Positions 1 through 6,616 of a DNA stretch of 7,598 bases are shown piece after piece. Source of the stretch: Desulfobacterales bacterium (GTDB lineage Bacteria > Desulfobacterota > Desulfobacteria > Desulfobacterales > JAFDCJ01); the NCBI GenBank assembly GCA_029939875.1, contig JAOZSC010000113.1, positions 1-7,598 on the forward strand, written 5' to 3'. A model generated the notes under the pieces. The model had not been told where the DNA came from. It searched no databases and saw only the letters and a list, made by a program, of their open reading frames with translations. Position numbers and translations under genes: made by a program. Within the stretch, counting starts at the first letter, position 1. Each line of letters begins with the position of its first letter.

Positions 1-356
<356 letters not shown>

Positions 357-387
357 CGTTTGAAATTTAAGAACCATCATTTTTTAA

Positions 388-428
388 CCCCGGCTCGCGG
401 CATCAGAAACGAGGCGGGGCATATTTTT
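388..428 (+). terminator. Probable rho-independent terminator after rnpB
   Basis: The arms CCCCGGCTCG (388-397) and CGAGGCGGGG (410-419) pair over ten positions with a single G-G mismatch, closing a 12-nt loop. CATATTTTTG follows, giving a five-T run at 424-428. This is the usual form of an intrinsic terminator, about 30 nt past the rnpB 3' end. It sits just before the ribosome-binding site of the next gene, so it could also limit read-through into that gene. The stem is read directly; its activity is inferred. Confidence 0.6.
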
Positions 429-443
429 GAGGAAGATATTTTG
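429..443 (+). promoter_or_regulatory. Shine-Dalgarno and TTG start of the HPr-domain gene
   Basis: GAGGAAG at 429-435 is followed after five bases by TTG at 441-443, in frame with the long downstream reading frame. The only in-frame ATG further upstream, at 297, lies inside the rnpB RNA and would force translation through the RNase P 3' end and the terminator hairpin. The next in-frame ATG downstream falls deep in a conserved-looking segment (the Met of DYLMCC). TTG at 441 is therefore preferred. Confidence 0.55.
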
Positions 444-1757
444 CAAATAAAAAAGTCCAGCCCCCGGGTTAATAATGCTTTTTATGAAAAGGTAAATATT
501 TTCTCCCATGACTACCTGATGTGCTGTCTGTACCTGTCGGAGTTGGGCGATCCGAAAAGTGCGTTTACCAAAAAATTGTTTGCCAAGCTGATATCGTCTT
601 CTTTGCTGCTTGAAGATTTTCTGGATTTTCACGGGGCCAAGAATAACAAAACCTGGTATTATTACCGCGAACTGGCGGCGGCCGTACGCCACCTGAGCCT
701 GGGGGCAAATTTTCAAAAGCACATATACAACCGCCTGGAATATTACGACCTTCCTGAATATGCAGATGTGCAAAAAGAAGGGCTGGTAACCTTTGAATTT
801 TTAATCCGTGCGTTGTTGCGCATGGCACCGGTCATTTTGGATGAAGCCCGGGTGCTTGGCATTCCCATCCCCGAACAGCGTTATGGTTCGGCTGATTTTC
901 CGCGCATTACCACCGGCGAGCTCTTGGACTACGATATTGACGACCAGCACAAAGACCTGCAGAAAAAAAACATCGTCAAAATCGCCAGTGAATTCTTAAA
1001 CATCACCAAAGATTTTGACCAATTGAAATTTTACGAAACCTATTCAGCCGAGGACCTGCTGTCCGTTGTGCCCGATAAGGTTAATGAAGTTGAGGTCCGG
1101 CGCTACGAAATGCTGCTGCACAATCTGCAATCATCTTTTGACACCTATGTCATTCATGGGGGCTTTCGCTATGGCGATCGAAAACTCAAGCAGCTGCGCG
1201 GTTCTTTCTCGGTCGTACTTCACCTGCTTCAGATGGTGGGGCGCCTGCTTCATTTTTATGAACGTCATCTGCATGAGGCAGGTTATAAAAACACATACTT
1301 GATCGTCCAGGAGCGGTTGGCCCGGCTGGTTGATCCGGACATACTTCTGGACCGGACCATAAATTACGGTCTTTTTTATGCCTGTCATTTTTTAACCACC
1401 GGGCAGGAACTGGCACGTGAAATTCTAAATGTTAATGTCGAGCGGACCCGGATAAAGGTCGGGATTCCACAAAAACTGGGGTTTCATGCCCGTCCCAGTC
1501 TGTTGGTGGCCAAGATCGTTCAGCATTATGGCGGACAAGTGGAAATGCTTGTCGCTGAAGACCGCTTCGACGCCAGTAGTGTGCTGGACATGCAGTGGGC
1601 CGGGGGCAAAATCCAGAAAGAAAAGTTGCAAAAAGTTATCTTCGAAGGCGATGCAAGAGCGCTGAAGGATATTGAAATTCTGGCCGGCGAAAATTATGGT
1701 GAAGATACCATGGGCAAAGGGATTCCGCTGCCAGTCGAGCTTAAATACCTCATGTAG
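441..1757 (+). CDS. HPr-domain phosphocarrier protein with a large uncharacterised N-terminal region
   Basis: A 438-residue protein if translation starts at TTG 441. Residues about 335-425 form an HPr (PtsH-like) domain: LGFHARPS carries the active-site His at about residue 349, followed by Arg and Pro as in true HPr. DASSVLDM (377-384) aligns with the segment that holds the regulatory Ser46 of HPr, so a Ser is kept there. HPr normally is a free protein of about 88 residues that passes phosphate from enzyme I to EIIA proteins. Here it follows about 330 residues that look mostly helical, with a Tyr- and Leu-rich N-terminal half, no signal peptide and no obvious membrane span. I do not recognise that region. 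No enzyme I, EII or HPr kinase gene is present in the window, so a regulatory role (for example nitrogen-PTS-like sensing) is only a guess. The C-terminal domain call is firm; overall function is unknown. Confidence 0.85.
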   Translation: MQIKKSSPRVNNAFYEKVNIFSHDYLMCCLYLSELGDPKSAFTKKLFAKLISSSLLLEDFLDFHGAKNNKTWYYYRELAAAVRHLSLGANFQKHIYNRLEYYDLPEYADVQKEGLVTFEFLIRALLRMAPVILDEARVLGIPIPEQRYGSADFPRITTGELLDYDIDDQHKDLQKKNIVKIASEFLNITKDFDQLKFYETYSAEDLLSVVPDKVNEVEVRRYEMLLHNLQSSFDTYVIHGGFRYGDRKLKQLRGSFSVVLHLLQMVGRLLHFYERHLHEAGYKNTYLIVQERLARLVDPDILLDRTINYGLFYACHFLTTGQELAREILNVNVERTRIKVGIPQKLGFHARPSLLVAKIVQHYGGQVEMLVAEDRFDASSVLDMQWAGGKIQKEKLQKVIFEGDARALKDIEILAGENYGEDTMGKGIPLPVELKYLM

Positions 1758-1839
1758 AAACCATCTCAAAAACAGCATTTAATGCTCAATATTTAGTTCT
1801 ACAACTTTAGTTTCTTTTGGTATTTAGAAAATTGTTTTT

Positions 1840-1883
1840 GCCCCTTTCAAGGGGCTTCCTGATGCCTCCCGCTGTGCGGGAGG
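1840..1883 (+). other. Two adjacent GC-rich hairpins upstream of ispD
   Basis: GCCCCTT (1840-1846) pairs with AAGGGGC (1849-1855), in practice a six-pair stem with a four-base loop. CCTCCCGC (1865-1872) pairs perfectly with GCGGGAGG (1876-1883) around TGT. Neither is followed by a T-run on either strand, so they do not look like simple terminators. The second stem covers part of an AGGAG (1881-1885) that lies 17 nt before the ispD ATG. They may be mRNA-stability or leader structures, or a remnant of a dispersed palindromic repeat. The rest of the 145-nt gap (1758-1902) is AT-rich, and I see no convincing promoter in it. Confidence 0.4.
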
Positions 1884-1902
1884 AGCTCTCACTGAGAAAA
1901 CC

Positions 1903-2664
1903 ATGGTATCTGCCGTCATCGTTGCCGCTGGAAGCGGAACCCGCATGCAGGCTGCCCTGCGCAAACAATATCTGCCGCTGGCGGGCCTTCCGATTTTAAC
2001 CCGCACCTTAACCGTCTTTGAAAACTGTGAGCAGATCGATCAGATTTGCCTGGTAATCCCGGGCGAGGATTTCAATTTTTGTCGCCGGAACATTCTGATG
2101 CCGGCAAAATTTAACACCCAGATCAAGCTGATCGCCGGTGGGCAAAGTCGCCAGGAATCGGTTTACAATGGATTGCAGAAAGTAGAAGGCCGCTGCAGTA
2201 TTGTGGTCATCCATGACGGGGTTCGTCCGCTGATACGCAATGACCAGCTGGTTGCCTGCATTAAAGGCGCCGGACAAACCGGGGCCTGTATCCTGGCAGT
2301 GCCGGCCTTCGACACTCTGAAGCAGGCCGATGCGTCCGGACGGATTTTAAGCACCCTTAAAAGAGGGGATATCTGGCTAGCTCAGACCCCCCAGGCGTTT
2401 GATCTTGAATTGATTAAAAAAGCCCATGAGTTTGCCCGGCGTGAGGGAAACACGGGAACCGATGATGCATCGCTGGTGGAGTATCTTGGAGCTCCCGTAA
2501 CGATTGTCACCGGCAGCCGGAGTAATATAAAAATTACCAGCAGCGAGGATCTGCAGATTGCAAAATGTCTGCTGCGTGAAGCGATGGAAGAAGCGGCTCA
2601 AGATTCACTGAATATAAAAACAAGGAGAAGTTCGCATGCAGCAAGACGGCAGCCCCCAGAGTGA
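1903..2664 (+). CDS. ispD: 2-C-methyl-D-erythritol 4-phosphate cytidylyltransferase
   Basis: IspD joins CTP and methylerythritol 4-phosphate to give CDP-methylerythritol and pyrophosphate, the third step of the non-mevalonate isoprenoid pathway in the cytoplasm. The whole family signature is present: the nucleotide-binding loop AAGSGTRM (8-15) with Arg14, KQYLPLAG (21-28) with Lys21, GGQSRQESVYNGL (79-91), IHDGVRP (103-109), VPAFDTLK (133-140), QTPQAF (161-166), GTDDASLVE (185-193) and NIKITSSEDL (208-217) with Lys210. At 253 residues it is somewhat longer than usual (about 230) because of a basic tail, RRSSHAARRQPPE, whose coding sequence overlaps the next gene by 29 nt. ATG 1903 fits the family N-terminus exactly, although only a weak Shine-Dalgarno precedes it. 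Its common partner ispF does not follow; the downstream gene is a redox enzyme. Confidence 0.95.
   Translation: MVSAVIVAAGSGTRMQAALRKQYLPLAGLPILTRTLTVFENCEQIDQICLVIPGEDFNFCRRNILMPAKFNTQIKLIAGGQSRQESVYNGLQKVEGRCSIVVIHDGVRPLIRNDQLVACIKGAGQTGACILAVPAFDTLKQADASGRILSTLKRGDIWLAQTPQAFDLELIKKAHEFARREGNTGTDDASLVEYLGAPVTIVTGSRSNIKITSSEDLQIAKCLLREAMEEAAQDSLNIKTRRSSHAARRQPPE
2622..2638 (+). promoter_or_regulatory. Strong ribosome-binding site inside the ispD 3' end
   Basis: AAGGAGA at 2622-2628 is followed by seven bases and ATG at 2636. The whole site lies within the ispD reading frame. It fixes the start of the oxidoreductase and implies translational coupling between the two genes on one mRNA. Confidence 0.75.
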
Positions 2665-4261
2665 GATGGCCAGTGAAGCCCATCTGCGGCAGCTCAAAGC
2701 CACCTTTGAGCAACTGCCCAACAAAATCGAACTGTTTCTTTTTACCACCAAGGGGCAGGATGACGTTTTTGCCCAGGCCAACCGGCAGGTCATCCGGGCT
2801 TTCAGGGAGTTGGGCGCACGCATCACCATTAGAGAGTACGGCCTGGATCACGAGCTGGCGCAAAAATGGAATGTCACCCATTCGCCCACGCTGCTGATCG
2901 CACCGGAGCATTATTCCATTCGCTGGTTGGGCGCGCCCATGGGAGAAGAGGCCAGGACGTTTCTTGAAACCCTGATTCTGGTTGGGTCTGGTAAAAGCAA
3001 TCTCAGCGACCAATCTGTCAAGGTCATCAAAAAAATTGATTCACAACGCAACATCAAGGTCTTTGTGAGTCCGACGTGCCCCTATTGCCCCCAGGAGGCC
3101 GTCAATGCGGTCAAGGCCGCCGTTGAGATGCCGGATACCATCTCGCTGGAAATCGTCGACATTCAGAGCGAACCGGAGCTGGCAACTCAATATTCTGCCC
3201 AGAGTGTGCCCCAGGCCTATGCCAATGATGTTTTAATCGGCCAGGGCGCACAGACCGAAGAGGTTTTTATCCTGTCTCTGCTGAAACTGGAACCCCAAAG
3301 CATTTTTATTCCCGACAGCGATGCGGAGCTGGTTGACGCCGATCTGGTCATCATCGGCGGGGGGCCGGCCGGATTGACGGCTGGCATCTATGCGGTGCGC
3401 AGCGGGATAAAGACTGCCGTGGTGGAACGCGAGGCCTTGGGAGGGCAGGTGGCCACCACCCCGGTTGTGGAAAATTATCCCGGCTTTACCTCGGTTGGTG
3501 GCAAGACCCTGGTGGACATCCTGGTGAGTCACGCCCTGGAGTACGTCCAGATTTTTCAGGGGGAAGCCGTAGTCGACCTGCAGCCCGGAAATCCACACAA
3601 TGTGGTGACCAGTCGCAGGAAATTTAACGCCAAAGCCGTGCTGCTGGCTACCGGAGCCACCCATCGCAGCCTGGATGTGCCCGGTGAATCCCGGCTGTCA
3701 GGCCGGGGGGTCAGCTACTGCAGCACCTGCGACGGGCCCCTGTTCAAAGGCAAAAAGGTGGTCATGGTTGGCGGCGGAAACAGCGCGGTTACCGAGGCCC
3801 TGCACCTGTTTAACATGGGAGTTGATGTCACGCTGATCCACCGGCGGGAAAAATTAAGAGCCCAGAAATTCTTGGTCCAGCAGCTGTCAGACAACAACAT
3901 ATCGGTGCTATGGGATACGGAAATCCAGGAAATCAGGGGTGAGGAGCGGGTCGAAGAAATCCTTCTCGGCAACCGTAAAACAGGGGAGAAATTTGCGTTT
4001 AAAACCGATGGTGTGTTTATCGCCATCGGGTATGTGCCCGCCGTTGAACTGGCCCGTAAAGTTGGGGTTGCGATCAACGAAAACGGCTATATCCAACACG
4101 ACGACAAACATCGCACCAATATCCCCGGTGTGTATTGCGCCGGAGATGTGCAAGGCGGCTACAAGCAGATTGTTACCGCAGCGGGGCAGGGAGCCGAAGC
4201 CGCCATGACCATATTTGAGGACTTGATTAACCCGTACTGGTTGAAACAGGGTGATGGTTGA
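2636..4261 (+). CDS. Thioredoxin reductase-like flavoprotein with N-terminal tandem thioredoxin folds (AhpF/PDO-type)
   Basis: A 541-residue cytoplasmic FAD/NAD(P)H disulfide oxidoreductase in three parts. Residues about 15-115 are a thioredoxin fold without a CxxC pair. Residues about 138-220 are a second thioredoxin/glutaredoxin fold with the redox motif CPYC (Cys148, Cys151) in VSPTCPYCP and a cis-proline candidate in SVPQ (Pro192). Residues about 236-535 are a full TrxR module: FAD loop GGGPAG (241-246), GGQ (269-271), redox pair CSTC (Cys362, Cys365), NADPH loop GGGNSA (379-384), HRREKLR (402-408), which favours NADPH, and the FAD motif YCAGD (500-504). Order and length match AhpF, about 520 residues, which reduces the peroxiredoxin AhpC; the CPYC fold also resembles archaeal/bacterial PDO proteins. 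No ahpC or thioredoxin gene lies nearby, so the acceptor is unknown. The gene is coupled to ispD. Its stop codon lies in the first unit of a 9-bp repeat. Confidence 0.9.
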   Translation: MQQDGSPQSEMASEAHLRQLKATFEQLPNKIELFLFTTKGQDDVFAQANRQVIRAFRELGARITIREYGLDHELAQKWNVTHSPTLLIAPEHYSIRWLGAPMGEEARTFLETLILVGSGKSNLSDQSVKVIKKIDSQRNIKVFVSPTCPYCPQEAVNAVKAAVEMPDTISLEIVDIQSEPELATQYSAQSVPQAYANDVLIGQGAQTEEVFILSLLKLEPQSIFIPDSDAELVDADLVIIGGGPAGLTAGIYAVRSGIKTAVVEREALGGQVATTPVVENYPGFTSVGGKTLVDILVSHALEYVQIFQGEAVVDLQPGNPHNVVTSRRKFNAKAVLLATGATHRSLDVPGESRLSGRGVSYCSTCDGPLFKGKKVVMVGGGNSAVTEALHLFNMGVDVTLIHRREKLRAQKFLVQQLSDNNISVLWDTEIQEIRGEERVEEILLGNRKTGEKFAFKTDGVFIAIGYVPAVELARKVGVAINENGYIQHDDKHRTNIPGVYCAGDVQGGYKQIVTAAGQGAEAAMTIFEDLINPYWLKQGDG

Positions 4262-4309
4262 TGGGGTTGGTTTGGTTGATTAGGTTGAATGAGTTGAGTA
4301 AGTTGATTA
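4256..4309 (+). repeat. 9-bp tandem repeat, six units
   Basis: Six consecutive units begin at 4256, 4265, 4274, 4283, 4292 and 4301: GGTTGATGG, GGTTGGTTT, GGTTGATTA, GGTTGAATG, AGTTGAGTA and AGTTGATTA. The core RGTTGA returns every 9 bases, while the last three bases vary. The stop codon of the oxidoreductase (TGA, 4259-4261) lies in the first unit, and a separate GGTTGA occurs at 4239. The array takes up most of the first half of the gap between two convergent genes. Its role is unknown; slippage during replication would explain it. Confidence 0.8.
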
Positions 4310-4321
4310 AACTTTACTGTT

Positions 4322-4356
4322 GCATCGTTGAGGTAAACCTTGATGTCGCATCGTTG
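4322..4356 (+). repeat. Short direct repeat GCATCGTTG in the convergent gap
   Basis: GCATCGTTG occurs at 4322-4330 and again at 4348-4356, 26 bp apart, just before the 3' end of the minus-strand ATPase gene. The first copy extends as GCATCGTTGAGGT, which recurs with one change at 5939-5951 on the other side of that gene. This may be chance or a trace of an old rearrangement. Confidence 0.35.
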
Positions 4357-4360
4357 CAGC

Positions 4361-5929
4361 CTACCCTGGTGGCTCGACATTCAATTCGATTTCAACGCGG
4401 CGATTTTTTTGTCTGCCCTGGCTGGTCGCATTTGAAGCGATGGGATTTTCAGGTCCCAGGCCGGAGGCTTTGATTCGGGACGGATCGATCCCTTTTCCCA
4501 CGAGATAAGTTTTGATGGTGTTGGCCCGGAATCCGGAGACACTGACATTATAGCTATAACTGCCGGTTGAGTCCGCATAACCCTTGATGTGCACTGTGGC
4601 TGTGGAATTTTGCTTCAGGAAGCGGGCGATTCGCTCCAGGGTTTCAAAGGACGCGTCGGGCAGTTCGTTTGAATTAAGTTTGAAGTAAATCAGAAACTTG
4701 CGCTGCATTAAAGGGGCTGTCTGCGGCGTGGTGATTTGTTCCTGGGCCGGCGTTTGCTGTATGGCAGGCGGCTGCGCTGCAGAATTGCCGGCGATCGGCT
4801 CACTGCCGGCGGCAGTGGTTTTAACCGGTTTCTGCGGCTTGATTTCATTCACGGTGGCTTCGGCATCTTTCACCGCCTGCCTGACATCGGGGGTTGGGCC
4901 CTGATACTGTTCGGGGGCAATGTCCTGCATGGACCACCGGGGCGAATCGCTGGAATTCATATCGTAAGCAAAGTAGCCCCCAAGGGCCAGCAGCATGAGC
5001 AGCACGGCAACCAGGGCCATCTTTTTCCCACGGGATGGCGCGGGCGTCAGATGATCAGGGGGGGGCGGAAGGATGGGGTGTTTGACACCGTTTTTTAGGC
5101 CATTGCCGTTTTCAAGGTTGATTTCAACCGGAATCTGAAGCTCTTTTTTACATTCCAGGATCACCTTGGCGTCGATTGAGTCCAGGCCGGTCGAATAACC
5201 GGTCAGCAGGGCATGATCGCAAACAATGTTGATCAGGCGTGGGTATCCGTTTGAAAAAGCAAAAATTTCGTGAACGGCATCCGGAGTGAAAATTTTTCGA
5301 GTGGCACCGGCGATTTTCAGCCGGTGGCGGATATACTTGTCGGTTTCGGCTCCATTCAACGGGTCGATGTGATAGTTTACGGTGATACGCTGTCGAACCG
5401 CCTTGTTACGCTCCTGCATCAGCATATCATTAAATTCGGGCTGACCTACAAAAAAAATGTTGATCAATTTCCTGTTTTCTAATTCAATATTGGACAGCAG
5501 GCGTATCTGCTCGAGAAGATCGTGGTTCAAACGCTGGGCTTCATCAACGATTAGCAGTACTTTCTTGTGTGAAGCATAGGCCTTGTATAAAAATTGTTTC
5601 AGGAAGATAAGAAAAGCACCCTTGCTCTGGAATTTTTTTCTCACCCGGAATTCAGTTGCCAGGATATTAAAAAAGTCCAGGGCATCGAGTCCAGGATCCG
5701 GTATGGCGGCGACAATTGCCGCCATGTCGATCAATTTCACGAGACGATTGATCAGCGCGGTTTTACCGGTTCCCACATCTCCGGTGAGCACCAGAAACCC
5801 CTTGTTTTCAAGAATGCCGTATTTCAGGGCAGCCAGCGCTTCGGAGTGCTTCTCACCGAGCCAGAGAAATTTTGGATCCGTCGTTATCTGAAACGGTTTT
5901 GATTTCAGGTTGTAATAGGCTTCATACAT
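4361..5929 (-). CDS. ExeA/GspA-like AAA ATPase with a transmembrane helix and periplasmic OmpA domain
   Basis: A 522-residue protein. Residues 1-270 are an ExeA-type AAA ATPase: the family opening YYNLKSKPFQITTDPKFLWL, Walker A GDVGTGKT (50-57), Walker B LLIVDE (125-130) followed by AQRL, and GQPEF (162-166) as a sensor-like segment. After a proline-rich linker, residues about 304-322 form one TM helix. A Pro/Gln/Thr-rich spacer then leads to an OmpA/MotB-type domain (about 410-517), with GYADSTGS (450-457), Asp453 and Arg468 at the positions that bind diaminopimelate, and GRQKNRRVEI (505-514). ExeA in type II secretion uses a different peptidoglycan-binding domain at this place; relatives also occur beside exosortase/polysaccharide loci. 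I infer an inner-membrane ATPase that contacts peptidoglycan and helps assemble or energise an envelope structure. ATG 5929 lacks a clear Shine-Dalgarno, lies 22 nt after the upstream gene and has an in-frame stop close upstream, so reinitiation is likely. Confidence 0.9.
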   Translation of the reverse strand: MYEAYYNLKSKPFQITTDPKFLWLGEKHSEALAALKYGILENKGFLVLTGDVGTGKTALINRLVKLIDMAAIVAAIPDPGLDALDFFNILATEFRVRKKFQSKGAFLIFLKQFLYKAYASHKKVLLIVDEAQRLNHDLLEQIRLLSNIELENRKLINIFFVGQPEFNDMLMQERNKAVRQRITVNYHIDPLNGAETDKYIRHRLKIAGATRKIFTPDAVHEIFAFSNGYPRLINIVCDHALLTGYSTGLDSIDAKVILECKKELQIPVEINLENGNGLKNGVKHPILPPPPDHLTPAPSRGKKMALVAVLLMLLALGGYFAYDMNSSDSPRWSMQDIAPEQYQGPTPDVRQAVKDAEATVNEIKPQKPVKTTAAGSEPIAGNSAAQPPAIQQTPAQEQITTPQTAPLMQRKFLIYFKLNSNELPDASFETLERIARFLKQNSTATVHIKGYADSTGSYSYNVSVSGFRANTIKTYLVGKGIDPSRIKASGLGPENPIASNATSQGRQKNRRVEIELNVEPPG

Positions 5930-5951
5930 ATTGTTTATGCAACGTTGAGGT

Positions 5952-6503
5952 TTATCTCAGTACGCCACGACCATAGTAAAGGAAGATCCCAAGCCATAGA
6001 ACAAAAAATAAAATAATGTAGGCCGTGCGCTGACGGACAAGTTTGCTGCGCTTTTTATCCAGCAGATTGGCAGAATTTTTCAGCTCCCGCTTCACCGTTT
6101 CAAGCTCATTGAGCAGTTGTTTGAGATTGCCGGTTTCGGAGTAGGCTACCAGGCGCCCGGATTTGTGCTCAAAGTCGCGAACATTAAAGGCATCGAAGGC
6201 GATTTTTTGTTTTTCGGTTAAATAGGAAATTTCATGGATTTCCTTGGCCAGCTCCGCACAGTAAAACTGTCGGTACGGATCGACCTCCGGGACTTCACCC
6301 AATTGCTTGATTCTGCGGTCTATGCCCCCTTGCAGTTCGGCGGTTATTTCGGACTGAATGGCCTCCAGTTGCTTGATGGTATTCTGATTTTTGATTAGAT
6401 CCTCTCCACTGAGGGCGGAAATGAAGAATATCAAAAACCCGGCCGTCACGCAACTGGTGACAAACCTGATGGCCACAACGACATCCCGGTTCAAGATGGA
6501 CAT
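5952..6503 (-). CDS. Small membrane protein with a TM helix at each end, unknown function
   Basis: A 183-residue protein I cannot assign to a family. A hydrophobic helix at about 9-31 and another at about 161-178 enclose a charged, mostly helical middle (about 33-158). Parts of this middle, notably 36-70 and 125-158, have the Leu/Glu/Lys pattern of coiled coils. With both ends anchored, the middle probably forms a hairpin on one side of the membrane, and the basic segment KKRSKLVRQR (150-159) just before the second TM suggests the cytoplasmic side, though topology is unsure. AAAGGAT (6512-6518 on the complement) is placed well before ATG 6503. It is the first gene of a unit with the ATPase-OmpA gene 22 nt downstream and has its own strong promoter. 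A role as membrane partner or scaffold of that ATPase is inferred from context only. Confidence 0.8.
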   Translation of the reverse strand: MSILNRDVVVAIRFVTSCVTAGFLIFFISALSGEDLIKNQNTIKQLEAIQSEITAELQGGIDRRIKQLGEVPEVDPYRQFYCAELAKEIHEISYLTEKQKIAFDAFNVRDFEHKSGRLVAYSETGNLKQLLNELETVKRELKNSANLLDKKRSKLVRQRTAYIILFFVLWLGIFLYYGRGVLR

Positions 6504-6587
6504 TACTGCAGATCCTTTCTAACATCTCATTACAGCCATTCCGGCATCAGGTGCAGGATAAATAGCTTATATCACAATCAAATATTT

Positions 6588-6616
6588 ATTGTACGTGAAA
6601 TAGTCGAACTTGTCAA
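6588..6616 (-). promoter_or_regulatory. Sigma-70 promoter for the membrane protein/ATPase unit
   Basis: On the minus strand TTGACA (6611-6616) is a perfect -35 box, followed after exactly 17 bases by TACAAT (6588-6593), five of six matches to the -10 consensus. Transcription would start near 6580, leaving a leader of about 75 nt before ATG 6503. The -35 box overlaps the final codon and stop of the upstream gene. I see no operator or riboswitch in the leader. Confidence 0.75.

Noticed and set aside
360..388. Possible promoter TTGAAA-17-TTTAAC before the HPr gene
   Set aside because: The -10 box matches only four of six bases and its start point would lie in the terminator hairpin, so it is too weak to list as a feature.
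1798..1826. Possible ispD promoter TCTACA-17-TATTTA
   Set aside because: Both boxes match the consensus poorly (four and three of six); this is expected by chance in an AT-rich gap.
2534..3013. Minus-strand frame of 159 codons
   Set aside because: It is antisense to the ispD end and the N-terminal thioredoxin folds, where the plus-strand motifs are unambiguous.
4297..4318. Hairpin AGTAAGTT / AACTTTACT between the convergent genes
   Set aside because: The stem is AT-rich with a bulged base and has no T-run on either side, and its left arm belongs to the 9-bp repeat, so I do not call a terminator.
4258..4473. Plus-strand frame over the 3' end of the ATPase-OmpA gene
   Set aside because: Its start lies in the 9-bp repeat and the rest is antisense to a well-supported gene.
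4736..5098. Gly- and Arg-rich plus-strand frame of 120 codons
   Set aside because: It is antisense to the TM and linker region of the ATPase-OmpA gene and shows no family motif.
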